From Actinopolymorpha pittospori (GTDB lineage Bacteria > Actinomycetota > Actinomycetes > Propionibacteriales > Actinopolymorphaceae): a stretch of 64,000 nucleotides of DNA. The position numbers and the translations under genes are program-made. Below the pieces are notes generated by a model. It saw only the letters and a program-made list of their open reading frames with translations. It searched no databases and was not told where the DNA came from. Shown piece after piece: positions 18,635 to 27,967 of this stretch; position 1 is the stretch's first letter; each line of letters starts with the position of its first letter. The stretch covers positions 3,224,001-3,288,000 of the forward strand of contig NZ_JADBEM010000001.1 of NCBI RefSeq assembly GCF_014873875.1, written 5' to 3'.

Positions 18635-20158
18635 ATGGTGGGAATGTTCGAGCTGCCTGAGGACGTCATCGCCCGGCTACGGGACCACCTGGCCGCGGTC
18701 GGCTACACCGTCGACGGCGTCCGTGCCAGGCTCGGCCCACTCGCCCACTCGGCACTGCACCGCAACGAGACGACCGCCGGACTGCGCGCCACGGCCGCCG
18801 GCGGAGCCCTCGACACGCTGGTCCGGCTGTGGCTGTTGCAGGCGCCGGTGTCCACGACGAAGGCCGAGCAGGCGCTCCCCGACCTGCTCGAGCCGCTGGT
18901 CGCGGCCGGAATCCTGCACGCGCGGGGCACCGAGGTCCACGCCCTGGTCGACGTCCGCCCCTACGGGGTCGCCGGTGACGACGCCGCGTCGGACCAGGAC
19001 TGGTGGGTGGTCGCGGACCTCACACCGGGCATGGACGGCGCCCGGCCGGCGGTCTCACCCGACCACGTGCTCGGTGTCAACAGCGCCGCCACCACCCTGG
19101 CGCAGCTGACCGTACGCCGCCCGGTCGAGCGGGCTCTCGACCTCGGCACCGGGTGCGGCGTCCAGGCCCTGCACCTCGCCGCGCACACCGGAACCATCGT
19201 CGCCACGGACGTCAACCCGCGCGCGCTGGCGATGGCGCGGCTCACCGCGACCCTCAACGACATCGATCTCGACCTGCGCGAGGGCAGCCTGCTCGACCCG
19301 GTGCGCGACGAGAAGTTCGACCTGGTGGTGTCCAACCCGCCGTTCGTCATCTCCCCGCGCGGCGGCCTCACCTACCGCGACAGTGGTCTCGCGGGCGACG
19401 AGGTCTGCCGCCGGATCGTGGTGGAGGCGCCGCGACACCTCGAGGAGGGCGGGGTCTGCCAGATCCTCGCCAACTGGCTGCACATCCGCGGCGAGGACTG
19501 GCGCGACCGGCTGACCGGCTGGCTGGTGCGTGCCGACTGCGACGCGTGGGTGGTGCAGCGGGAGGTGTCGGACCCCGCCGAGTACGTCGAGTTGTGGCTC
19601 AAGGACGCCGGCCTGCACGGCGCGCACGGCTACCGCGAGCGCTACGACGAGTGGCTCGGCTGGTTCGAGGCCCAGGACACCGAGGCGATCGGGTTCGGCT
19701 GGATCACCCTGCGCAAGAGGGCCGGCAGCCGACAGATCCGGCTGGAGGAGTGGACCAGCGCGATCGAGCAGCCGCTCGGGGCGGAGGTCGCCCGCTGGCT
19801 GGGCGCGATCGACGAGCTCGGCCCGCGCGGCCGGTTCGCCGACGACGCGGCCCTGCTCGGTGCCCGGCTGCGCGTGGGCGACGACATCGACCAGGAGCAA
19901 CTCGGCCGTCCGGGCGCCGCGGACCCCGAGCACATCGTCCTGCGGCAGCGGCGCGGAATGTGTCGCGCCGTCCAGGTCGACACCGCCGAGGGTGGGCTCG
20001 TCGGGGCCTGTGACGGCGAGCTCACGGTCGGGCAGATCAGCGACGCGCTGGCGACGTTGTTGGAGGAAGATCCGGGGGAGATGCGGGCTCGGCTGCTGCC
20101 GAGGGTGCGGGAACTGTTCGTGGAGGGCTATCTTCGGGAGGCGGAGCCGCGGTCCTGA
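18635..20158 (+). CDS. class I SAM-dependent methyltransferase, HemK/PrmC-like catalytic core
   Basis: Methyltransferase of 507 aa conserved between hppA and topA in actinobacteria. The N-terminal 150 residues form a helical/winged-helix-like domain. The SAM motif I is 'ALDLGTGCGVQALHLA' (about 168-183). Motif IV is 'LVVSNPPFVISPRGG', the NPPF that marks N-methylation of glutamine side chains or exocyclic amines. A C-terminal domain of about 200 residues is specific to this actinobacterial group. The substrate is unknown. Confidence 0.88.
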   Translation: MVGMFELPEDVIARLRDHLAAVGYTVDGVRARLGPLAHSALHRNETTAGLRATAAGGALDTLVRLWLLQAPVSTTKAEQALPDLLEPLVAAGILHARGTEVHALVDVRPYGVAGDDAASDQDWWVVADLTPGMDGARPAVSPDHVLGVNSAATTLAQLTVRRPVERALDLGTGCGVQALHLAAHTGTIVATDVNPRALAMARLTATLNDIDLDLREGSLLDPVRDEKFDLVVSNPPFVISPRGGLTYRDSGLAGDEVCRRIVVEAPRHLEEGGVCQILANWLHIRGEDWRDRLTGWLVRADCDAWVVQREVSDPAEYVELWLKDAGLHGAHGYRERYDEWLGWFEAQDTEAIGFGWITLRKRAGSRQIRLEEWTSAIEQPLGAEVARWLGAIDELGPRGRFADDAALLGARLRVGDDIDQEQLGRPGAADPEHIVLRQRRGMCRAVQVDTAEGGLVGACDGELTVGQISDALATLLEEDPGEMRARLLPRVRELFVEGYLREAEPRS

Positions 20159-20418
20159 CCGGACGCGGCACGCCAACCGCCACGAATGGCACAGTGGGGA
20201 TGAGAACGCCCGTCCGGCGACGTACCCTCACAGTTCGTGACAGTACCCACGGTGTACGGAGCGTGGTTCGGTCCGGCATACGAGGTTCTGCCGAAGAGGC
20301 ACCCGCGCAATGCCGAGGATCGTCGTACGGTTACCGTCTAGCGGGCCCAAGCGGCTCGCGGCAGCACCGGCTAGACCATGGCTCCACGTACAGATAGGGA
20401 CATTAGGAGAGGTAAAAC

Positions 20419-23295
20419 GTGCCCGCCAAGAAGGCTTCCACCTCGACCGAGGATGGTCACCGGCTCGTCATCGTCGAGTCGCCTGCCAAGGCGAAGACGA
20501 TCGCGGGTTACCTCGGCCGTGGCTACGTCGTGGAGTCGTCCGTGGGCCACATTCGCGACCTTCCGGGTGGCGCGGCCGAAGTCCCCGCGAAGTACAAGAA
20601 GGAGCCCTGGGCCCGGCTCGGCGTCAACGTCGACGAGGGCTTCGCTCCGCTCTACGTCGTGCCGCGCGACAAGAAGCCGACCCTGAAGCGCCTCAAGGAC
20701 CTCATGTCCGACGCCGGCGCGGTCTACCTCGCGACAGACGAGGACCGCGAGGGGGAGGCCATCGCCTGGCACCTGCTCGACGAGCTCAAGCCGACGGTCC
20801 CGGTGCACCGCATGGTGTTCCACGAGATCACCCGCGAGGCCATCACCCAGGCGGTCAGCAACCCGCGCCAGATCAATGACCACCTCGTCGACGCGCAGGA
20901 GACCCGCCGCATCCTCGACCGGCTCTACGGCTACGAGGTCTCGCCGGTTCTGTGGAAGAAGGTCATGCCGAAGCTGTCGGCGGGCCGGGTGCAGAGCGTG
21001 GCCACCCGCATGGTCGTCGACCGGGAGCGGGAGCGGATCGCCTTCCGGACCGCCGGCTACTGGGACATCGTCGCCGAACTCGACGCGGGGGAGTCCAAGG
21101 ACCCGCGTGCCGTCACGGTCCGGCTGGTCAACCTGGACGGCCGCCGGGTCGCGCAGGGCCGTGACTTCGCCTCCGACGGAAACCTCCGGGAGGCGTCGCG
21201 GGACGTCGTCGTCCACCTCGACCGGGCGCGGGCGCAGGCGCTGCAGGGCGCCCTCGGCGACTCGACGTTCACCGTCCGCGGCGTGGAGTCCAAGCCCTAC
21301 CGGCGCTCGCCGTACGCACCGTTCCGCACCACCACCATGCAGCAGGAGGCCGCCCGCAAGCTCGGCTTCGGCGCGGCCCGCACCATGTCGCTGGCGCAGC
21401 GGTTGTACGAGAACGGCCACATCACCTACATGCGTACGGACTCGGTCACGTTGTCGGAGACGGCGGTCAGCGCGGCACGGACGCAGGTACGCCAGCTGTT
21501 CGGGCAGGACTACCTGCCCGACAAGCCGCGCGTCTACCAGAGCAAGGTCAAGAACGCCCAGGAAGCCCACGAGGCGATCCGCCCCTCCGGTGACCGGTTC
21601 CGCACGCCCGCCGAGACCGGGCTGCGGGGCGACGAGTTCCGGCTGTACGAGCTGATCTGGATGCGCACGGTCGCCTCCCAGATGCGCGACGCCGAGGGGC
21701 GCAGCGTGACGTTGCGGGTGGGCGCCCGCGCCGCGACCGGCGAGGACGCGGAGTTCACCGCGTCCGGCAAGGTCATCACCTTCCACGGCTTCCTCAAGGC
21801 CTACGTCGAGGGTGTCGACGACGCCAGCACCGAGACCGACTCCGCCGAGCGTCGGCTGCCCGACGTGGTCGAGGGCGACCAGCTCGCCGCGACCCGGCTT
21901 GAGGCGGCCGGGCACGAGACGAAGCCGCCGGCCCGCTACACCGAGGCGACGCTGGTCCGTGAGCTCGAGGAGCGCGAGATCGGCCGGCCGTCGACCTACG
22001 CCACGATCCTCGGGACGATCCTCGGCCGCGGCTACATCTACAAGAAGGGCCAGGCGCTGGTCCCGACGTGGGTGGCGTTCGCCGTGGTGCGCCTGCTGGA
22101 GCAGCACTTCGCCCACCTGGTCGACTACAACTTCACCGCCAGCATGGAGGACGCGCTCGACGAGATCGCGCGCGGCGGCTCCAACATGGAGACCTGGCTC
22201 GCCCGGTTCTACTTCGGTGACGGTGGCGACGCGGCCCGCGCGAACGGTGGCACCGCCAACGGCGGCACCTCGAACGGTCACGGCAGCAACGGCCACGGGC
22301 ACGCCGAAGAGGGTCTGAAGTACCTCGTCACCGAACTCGGCGAGATCGACGCGCGGGAGATCTCGACGTTCCCGATCCTCGACCGCGACGGCGGCTCCGA
22401 GAGCGACAGCGGCATCGTCGTCCGGGTCGGCCGCTACGGCCCCTACGTCGAGGATCCCGACGGCAACCGGGCCAACGTCCCCGACGACCTGCCGCCCGAC
22501 GAGCTCACCGTCGAACGCGCGAAGGAGCTGCTGTCCCAGCCCGCCGGCGTCGAGCGTGAGCTGGGCGTCCACCCCGACAACGGCCTGCCGATCGTCGCCA
22601 AGGCCGGCCGCTACGGTCCCTACGTCACCGAGGTCCTGCCCGAGGACGCCCCGAAGAACGCGAAGCCGCACACGGCCTCGCTGTTCAAGTCGATGAACCT
22701 CGACACGGTGACCTTCGACGAGGCGGTGCGGCTGCTGTCGCTGCCGAGGTCGCTCGGCGCGGATCCCGACGGCGGCGAGGAGATCGTGGCGCTCAACGGC
22801 CGCTACGGTCCCTACGTCAAGAAGGGCACCGACTCCCGCTCGCTCGGGTCGGAGGAGGAGCTCTTCACCGTCACCCTCGACGCCGCGGTGGAGCTGTTCA
22901 AGCAGCCGAAGGCCCGTGGCCGTCGAGCCGCGACCGCCCCGCTGCGCGAGCTGGGCGATGACCCGGAGACGGGCAACCCGGTGGTGGTCAAGGACGGCCG
23001 GTTCGGCCCGTACGTCACCGACGGGGAGACCAACGCGACCCTGCGCAAGGACGACGACGTCGAGTCGATCACCCTCGACCGGGCGGCCGACCTGCTCGCG
23101 GAGAAGCGCGCCAAGGGCCCGGCGCCGAAGCGGACCGCCAAGAAGACGACCAAGAAGGCCGCGGCGAAGAAGAGCCCCGCCAAGAAGGCCGCCTCGAAGA
23201 CCACGGCCAAGGCCACGACCGCGACGAAGACCGCGGCCAAGAAGACGACGGGGAAGAAGACCGCCGCCAAGAAGGCGACCGCGAAGAAGAGCTGA
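20419..23295 (+). CDS. topA: DNA topoisomerase I
   Basis: Type IA topoisomerase of 958 aa that relaxes negative supercoils. The start is GTG 20419, preceded by AGGAGAGG. The Toprim domain begins at 'HRLVIVESPAKAKTI' and includes 'DEDREGEAIAWHL'. The active-site Tyr is residue 337 in 'GHITYMRTDS'. The C-terminal half carries four repeats of the GRYGPYV type (VGRYGPYV, AGRYGPYV, NGRYGPYV, DGRFGPYV) in place of zinc fingers, then a Lys/Ala-rich tail of about 60 residues, as in mycobacterial and Streptomyces TopA. The 20159-20418 gap shows no gene and should hold the promoter. Confidence 0.97.
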   Translation: MPAKKASTSTEDGHRLVIVESPAKAKTIAGYLGRGYVVESSVGHIRDLPGGAAEVPAKYKKEPWARLGVNVDEGFAPLYVVPRDKKPTLKRLKDLMSDAGAVYLATDEDREGEAIAWHLLDELKPTVPVHRMVFHEITREAITQAVSNPRQINDHLVDAQETRRILDRLYGYEVSPVLWKKVMPKLSAGRVQSVATRMVVDRERERIAFRTAGYWDIVAELDAGESKDPRAVTVRLVNLDGRRVAQGRDFASDGNLREASRDVVVHLDRARAQALQGALGDSTFTVRGVESKPYRRSPYAPFRTTTMQQEAARKLGFGAARTMSLAQRLYENGHITYMRTDSVTLSETAVSAARTQVRQLFGQDYLPDKPRVYQSKVKNAQEAHEAIRPSGDRFRTPAETGLRGDEFRLYELIWMRTVASQMRDAEGRSVTLRVGARAATGEDAEFTASGKVITFHGFLKAYVEGVDDASTETDSAERRLPDVVEGDQLAATRLEAAGHETKPPARYTEATLVRELEEREIGRPSTYATILGTILGRGYIYKKGQALVPTWVAFAVVRLLEQHFAHLVDYNFTASMEDALDEIARGGSNMETWLARFYFGDGGDAARANGGTANGGTSNGHGSNGHGHAEEGLKYLVTELGEIDAREISTFPILDRDGGSESDSGIVVRVGRYGPYVEDPDGNRANVPDDLPPDELTVERAKELLSQPAGVERELGVHPDNGLPIVAKAGRYGPYVTEVLPEDAPKNAKPHTASLFKSMNLDTVTFDEAVRLLSLPRSLGADPDGGEEIVALNGRYGPYVKKGTDSRSLGSEEELFTVTLDAAVELFKQPKARGRRAATAPLRELGDDPETGNPVVVKDGRFGPYVTDGETNATLRKDDDVESITLDRAADLLAEKRAKGPAPKRTAKKTTKKAAAKKSPAKKAASKTTAKATTATKTAAKKTTGKKTAAKKATAKKS

Positions 23296-23320
23296 CCACG
23301 CCGTCCGTAGGCTGGGTCGG

Positions 23321-24142
23321 ATGCACGTCGTCGGAATCGGTCTCACGCCCGTCAAGGGGATGGCTCACGAGCCGCTGGCCGCGCTCGAACTGCCCCGCGG
23401 AGGTCTCCCTGGCGATCGCGCGTTCTGCTTCTACGACGTCGCGAAGGACCGGGTACTGCGGACCGTCGACCACGACGCGCTCCTGGCCTGCCGGGCCCGC
23501 TTCGAACCACCTGTCCTGACCATCTCGACGCCGGCGGGTGAGGCGACCGGCGAGGTGGTCGCCACCGGCACCCGCTACGTCGCCGACTACTGGGGCCGCC
23601 CGACCGAGCTCACGGCGCTCGAGGGGCCCTGGTCGGACCTGGTGAGCCGCCACCTCGGCACGGAGGCCGTTCTGTGCCGGGTCGGACGGCGCGGCGCGGT
23701 GGTGTGGGGCGGGGCGGTCTCCGTCGTCACCACCTCCTCTCTGGCCGAGATCGCCCGGCGGATCGGCCGGGACGCCGAGGACGGCCGGAGGTTCCGGGCC
23801 ACGTTCACGGTCGACACGGGCGACGCGGCGGCATTCGTGGAGGACGCCTGGACCGGTCGGCAGCTGAGGCTCGGAGACGCTGTGGTGCGGGTCCGCGGTC
23901 CGCTCGAGCGATGCGCCGTGATCGACCGGCGACCCGAGGCCGGCGGCCGCGACGCCACCGTGTTGCGGGCGCTGGCCGCCGACCGGAGGCTGAACGGCCA
24001 GCTCGTCTTCGGCGTCCACGCCGACGTGATCCACCCCGGCACGGTCCGGCTCGGCGGCGCGGTCGCCGTCGGGAGCGAGGGGTTCTCACCCGCGGGTGCC
24101 GCCGGGAACGACGGTTCGCGGGCAGGTCACGGTCGCGGGTAG
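23321..24142 (+). CDS. MOSC domain protein
   Basis: 273-aa protein with an N-terminal MOSC beta-barrel ('VVGIGLTPVKGMAHEPL', 'GDRAFCFYD') and the MOSC core ('FRATFTVDTG', 'LRLGDAVVRVRGPLERCAVI'). The conserved Cys in 'LERCAVID' is the likely molybdenum-cofactor sulfur site. MOSC proteins carry sulfur for Moco-type enzymes, but no Mo-enzyme is nearby, so the partner is unknown. ATG 23321 was chosen because the protein fold begins there; the longer frame lies inside topA. The last bases overlap the convergent SRPBCC gene. Confidence 0.88.
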   Translation: MHVVGIGLTPVKGMAHEPLAALELPRGGLPGDRAFCFYDVAKDRVLRTVDHDALLACRARFEPPVLTISTPAGEATGEVVATGTRYVADYWGRPTELTALEGPWSDLVSRHLGTEAVLCRVGRRGAVVWGGAVSVVTTSSLAEIARRIGRDAEDGRRFRATFTVDTGDAAAFVEDAWTGRQLRLGDAVVRVRGPLERCAVIDRRPEAGGRDATVLRALAADRRLNGQLVFGVHADVIHPGTVRLGGAVAVGSEGFSPAGAAGNDGSRAGHGRG

Positions 24143-24705
24143 AGCGTCTCCACCCGTTCCTGCAGGGCGGCGTTGAGCTCCTCGAACGCGGGCAGTGCCT
24201 GGGAGTGGAGCCAGCCCCGCATGATCGGCACGGCGACGCCCCTGAACGTCTCCTCCTGGACGAGGCGCACCCGGCCCGGCGCGATCGGCGTGATCACGAA
24301 GGAGTGCTCGCCGGCGAAGATCCCGGGTACGGGGAGCCGTGCCATCCAGCGCAGCTCACGGCCGGGCTCGACCGCGAGGACGGTCGGGGTGAAGGTCCGC
24401 TGGCCGCTGCGGAACTCGTGCACGTTGGTGAGGGTCGCGCCGACCCGGAGGTCGCCCGTGGACCTCACGACGTACGGGTTCCACTCCGCATAGGCCGGAA
24501 GGTCGGCGAGCACCTGCCAGACCTCGTCCGGCCCGGCGTCGATCTCCACCTCGGCGCGCAGGAGGAGGAGGGGATGGGTACGCCGCCGCCAGACCGCCCC
24601 ACCGGCCACCAGGGCGAGAACGGCGCCGACGGCGAGCGGCCAGCGGCGCCGGCGCCCGCCGATGCGGGGCTTCGCGGGAGCGGACCGGGTGCGGGACGTG
24701 GTCAT
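24127..24705 (-). CDS. SRPBCC/START-like protein with N-terminal membrane helix
   Basis: 192-aa protein. A basic N-terminus and one membrane helix ('WPLAVGAVLALVAGGAVW', about residues 23-40) precede a SRPBCC (Bet v1-like) ligand-binding domain starting at 'AEVEIDAGPDEVWQVLADLP'. It ends with 'FRGVAVPIMRGWLHSQALPAFEELN', the usual C-terminal helix. The ATG at 24705 overlaps the TetR gene's stop (ATGA). Co-transcribed with the TetR regulator and probably regulated by it; the ligand is unknown. Confidence 0.85.
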   Translation of the reverse strand: MTTSRTRSAPAKPRIGGRRRRWPLAVGAVLALVAGGAVWRRRTHPLLLLRAEVEIDAGPDEVWQVLADLPAYAEWNPYVVRSTGDLRVGATLTNVHEFRSGQRTFTPTVLAVEPGRELRWMARLPVPGIFAGEHSFVITPIAPGRVRLVQEETFRGVAVPIMRGWLHSQALPAFEELNAALQERVETLYPRP

Positions 24706-25301
24706 GGGTGGCTGGGTCCTTCCGGATGGGGCGGTGGGCCGAGGACGCTGTCGACGAGGCGTTCGGCGTACTCCGGTGTGAGCGGGTCGTCGGTGAAGAG
24801 GAGCCGGTAGTAGAGGGGGCCGACGAGCTGGTCGACGACGGTCGCCGGGTCCAGGCCGGGATCGACCTCCCCGCGCCGGACCGCCTGGTCGAGGGCCTCG
24901 ACCGCGAGCTGCCGCCGTCGTGCCCAGCGGGCGCGCATGGTCGCTCCGAACTCCGGGTCGTTGGCCATCGCCGCGGTGAGGTCGGCGACCAGCGCCGGAC
25001 CGACGGCGACGAGGCCGGCCGCGATCTTCACCGTGTGCCGGGCCAGGTCGGCCCGAATGTCGCCGGTCACCTCCAGGCCGGCCTCCTCCTGCAGCCGCGA
25101 GGTCAGGTCCGCGACCAGCCACGCCTTGCCGGGCCACCTGCGGTAGACGGTCGTCTTGGCGACGCCCGCACGCTCGGCCACGGCGTCGACCGACAGCCCG
25201 GCGTACCCGTGCGTCTCGATCGTCTCCCGCGCGGCCGCGAGGACGCGCTGATCAACATCGGTGTCGCGCGGACGACCTCGGCGGGGTCGCGCCTCCGACA
25301 T
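24702..25301 (-). CDS. TetR-family transcriptional regulator
   Basis: 199-aa repressor from ATG 25301 (GGAG site upstream; an ATG at 25325 adds eight residues). The helix-turn-helix is 'GYAGLSVDAVAERAGVAKTTVYRRWPGK' in outline, near residues 30-57, preceded by the basic 'RPRRGRPRDTD' arm. The C-terminal TetR_C_16-type domain carries 'LYYRLLF'. It probably represses its own operon with the SRPBCC gene. The AT-richer 25302-25456 stretch upstream is the likely operator/promoter region shared with the divergent MFS-tmk gene. Confidence 0.9.
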   Translation of the reverse strand: MSEARPRRGRPRDTDVDQRVLAAARETIETHGYAGLSVDAVAERAGVAKTTVYRRWPGKAWLVADLTSRLQEEAGLEVTGDIRADLARHTVKIAAGLVAVGPALVADLTAAMANDPEFGATMRARWARRRQLAVEALDQAVRRGEVDPGLDPATVVDQLVGPLYYRLLFTDDPLTPEYAERLVDSVLGPPPHPEGPSHP

Positions 25302-25456
25302 GAGGTCTCCCTTTACGAAACTCAAGTATCGAAAAGAACGCTACGCGTGCTCCCACAATTACGCAACAGCGGTTTCGGAAGGCATCGGCGAACGTCCCGT
25401 GCGGCGTACGTTGGTGGAAACGGGGAACTGGGGTGCCTTCTGGTTAGGCTGACCGA

Positions 25457-27967
25457 GTGTCTGAGCGCGAGCGATCCACCAACGCGGGCGGAGCCGGCCT
25501 GACGGACCCCTCCTTCGACGTCCGGGGCGTCCTCCGGATCAAGCCGTTCCGCACCCTGTGGATCGCCCTTGGCCTGTCCAGCCTCGGTGACTGGTTGGGA
25601 TTGCTCGCCCTGACGGCGATGGCGGGCCAGCTCGCCTCCGGCGACTACCGAACCGAAAACTTCGCGATCGCGGGCGTGCTCCTCCTGCGCCTCCTGCCGG
25701 CCGTCGTGGTCGGCCCGCTCGGCGGCTACATCGCCGACCGGCTCGACCGGCGGTGGACCCTCGTCGTCGGCGACGTCCTGCGCTTCCTCCTGTTCGCGTC
25801 GATCCCCGTGGTCGGCTCGCTGTGGTGGCTGTACGTCGCGACGGTCCTGATCGAGGCGATCTCCCTCATCTGGCTGCCCGCCAAGGACGCCGCCGTACCC
25901 AACCTCGTCCCGCGTGACCGGCTGGCCGTCGCCAACCAGGTCTCGATGGTCACGACGTACGGCTCGGCGCTGCCGGCGGCGCTGCTGTTCACCCTGCTGG
26001 CCGTGGTCAACACGTCCTTGACGAGGACGCTGCACCTGTTCAGCAGTTCGGTGGACCTGGCGCTCTACTTCAACGCGGTGACCTTCCTCGTCGGCGCCAT
26101 CGTGGTGGCCCGGTTGCGGGAGGTGTCCGGCCGACCCACGACGGATGTCGCGGCCCAGGAGCCCAACGTCCTCCGTTCGATCGGTGAGGGATGGAAGTTC
26201 GTCGCCAGCAACCGCCTGGTCCGCGGCCTCGTCATCGGCGTGGTCGGAGCGTTCGCCGCCGGCGGTGTGGTCATCGGTCTGGGCCGTACCTACGTCACCG
26301 ACCTCGGCGGCGGTGCGGCGGGCTACGGCGTCGTGTTCGGAGCCCTCTTCACCGGTCTGGCGCTGGGCATGGGCGTCGGCCCACGCTTCCTCGCCGGCAT
26401 GTCCCGCCGCCGGATGTTCGGGCTCACCCTGACCGCTGCCGGCGCCTCGCTGATCGCGGTCTCGTTGTTCCAGAACCTCGTCCTGGTGGCGTTCTGCACC
26501 GTGCTACTCGGCGCGTTCGCCGGGGTCGCCTGGATCACCGGATACACCCTGCTCGGCCTGGAGGTCGAGGACTCCATCCGAGGCCGGACCTTCGCGTTCG
26601 TCCAGTCCCTCACCAAGGTCGCGCTGGCCGCCGTCCTTGCGGCCGCGCCCGCCGTGGCCGGATCGATCGGTGCGCACACGATCTCGCTGCCCGGCAGGGT
26701 CACCCTGACCTACAACGGTGCCGCGATCACCTTCCTGATCGCCGGACTCGCGGCGACGATCTTCGGCATCGTGTCGTACCGGCAGATGGACGACCGGCAC
26801 GGCGTCTCCCTCATGCGCGACGTCCGTGGCGTCTTCACCGGCCACGAACGCGGCGTCTACTCCCGCACCGGCCTCTTCATCGCGCTCGAAGGCGGCGAGG
26901 GCGCCGGAAAGTCCACGCAGGCGACCCGGCTGGCCCGCTGGCTGGAGGAGCGCGGGCACGCGGTGACCGTGACCCACGAGCCAGGTGCGACCGCGGTGGG
27001 CCAGGAGCTGCGACGGATCCTGCTGCACGGCGGGGACGACCACCACATCTCCCCGCGGACCGAGGCCCTGCTCTACGCCGCGGACAAGGCCGAGCACGTC
27101 GAGTCGATGATCGGCCCGACCCTCGCCGAGGGCGGCATCGTGGTCACCGACCGGTACGTCGACTCCACCCTCGCCTACCAGGGTGGCGGACGTGACCTGC
27201 GCCAGCAGGACATGGTGCGGCTGTCCCGGTGGGCGACCGGCGGCCTGCGCCCGCATCTCACGCTGCTGCTCGACCTGCCGCCGGAGGTGGGCCTTGGTCG
27301 GGTGGGTGCCAAGCGTGACCGGCTCGAACGCGAGCCGCTCGACTTCCACCAGCGCGTTCGCCAACAGTTCCTCGACCTCGCCGAACTAGACCCGGAGCGC
27401 TACGCCATCCTCGACGCCACCCAACCCGTCGACGAGCTCGCCCGGCTGATCCGGGAGCGGGTCGAGCCGTTCCTCACCGAGCTCGAGGCACGCGCGCGGG
27501 AGGCGGCCGAGGAGCAGGCGGCCGAGGAGCAGGCGGCCGGCAAGAAGGCAGCCGGCACGACGGTCTCCGGCACGACGGTGTCCGGCAAGAAGGCGGCCGA
27601 TCATAGGACGCCGGCGAGCGGGGCGGCGTCGGGCGATCCGGGGGAGCCAGGCGCCGCGGCGCCCTCGGAGGCCGGACCCGAACCCGATGCCGGGCCGACG
27701 ACGGGGCGAACGCCACCTGCCGACGCTCCGGACGAGGGCCGGCCCGGTGACGGCAGGAACGGCACCGACCAGGACGCTCCCGACCAGGACGCTCCCGACC
27801 AGGACGCTCCCGGCCAGGACGCTCCCGATCAGGACGGCGCCGGCCAGGACGCTCTCGATCACAACGCCACCGTCGGCGGGGCCGGCCAGAGCGACTCCAC
27901 GCACCACGGGCTGCTCGACCACCACCGCGCGCGCGAGCGTCGGTCCAGCGAGGAGGCGCAGGCATGA
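25457..27967 (+). CDS. tmk: MFS membrane protein fused to thymidylate kinase
   Basis: 836-aa fusion. Residues about 25-455 are a 12-helix major facilitator domain ('GLSSLGDWLGLLALTAMA', 'YIADRLDRRWTLVVGD'). The C-terminal kinase makes dTDP from dTMP, with P-loop GGEGAGKST at about 479-487, 'DRYVDSTLAYQGGGRDL' and the LID region 'RDRLEREPLDFHQRV'. A disordered tail from about residue 680 has near-perfect 15-nt repeats coding DQDAP. The fusion is known from Streptomyces and relatives. There is no other tmk in the window, so this is probably the essential enzyme. It overlaps holB (ATGA). Confidence 0.95.
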   Translation: MSERERSTNAGGAGLTDPSFDVRGVLRIKPFRTLWIALGLSSLGDWLGLLALTAMAGQLASGDYRTENFAIAGVLLLRLLPAVVVGPLGGYIADRLDRRWTLVVGDVLRFLLFASIPVVGSLWWLYVATVLIEAISLIWLPAKDAAVPNLVPRDRLAVANQVSMVTTYGSALPAALLFTLLAVVNTSLTRTLHLFSSSVDLALYFNAVTFLVGAIVVARLREVSGRPTTDVAAQEPNVLRSIGEGWKFVASNRLVRGLVIGVVGAFAAGGVVIGLGRTYVTDLGGGAAGYGVVFGALFTGLALGMGVGPRFLAGMSRRRMFGLTLTAAGASLIAVSLFQNLVLVAFCTVLLGAFAGVAWITGYTLLGLEVEDSIRGRTFAFVQSLTKVALAAVLAAAPAVAGSIGAHTISLPGRVTLTYNGAAITFLIAGLAATIFGIVSYRQMDDRHGVSLMRDVRGVFTGHERGVYSRTGLFIALEGGEGAGKSTQATRLARWLEERGHAVTVTHEPGATAVGQELRRILLHGGDDHHISPRTEALLYAADKAEHVESMIGPTLAEGGIVVTDRYVDSTLAYQGGGRDLRQQDMVRLSRWATGGLRPHLTLLLDLPPEVGLGRVGAKRDRLEREPLDFHQRVRQQFLDLAELDPERYAILDATQPVDELARLIRERVEPFLTELEARAREAAEEQAAEEQAAGKKAAGTTVSGTTVSGKKAADHRTPASGAASGDPGEPGAAAPSEAGPEPDAGPTTGRTPPADAPDEGRPGDGRNGTDQDAPDQDAPDQDAPGQDAPDQDGAGQDALDHNATVGGAGQSDSTHHGLLDHHRARERRSSEEAQA

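Noticed and set aside
20371..23355. A 994-aa open frame on the minus strand opposite topA.
   Set aside because: It is the antisense of a clear topA gene; its peptide is Arg/Leu/Gly/Val-rich low complexity without domains, typical in high-GC DNA.
27770..27860. CRISPR-like short repeats.
   Set aside because: Repeats are contiguous, in frame and without spacers; they encode the C-terminal tail of the kinase fusion. No CRISPR array was seen in the window.
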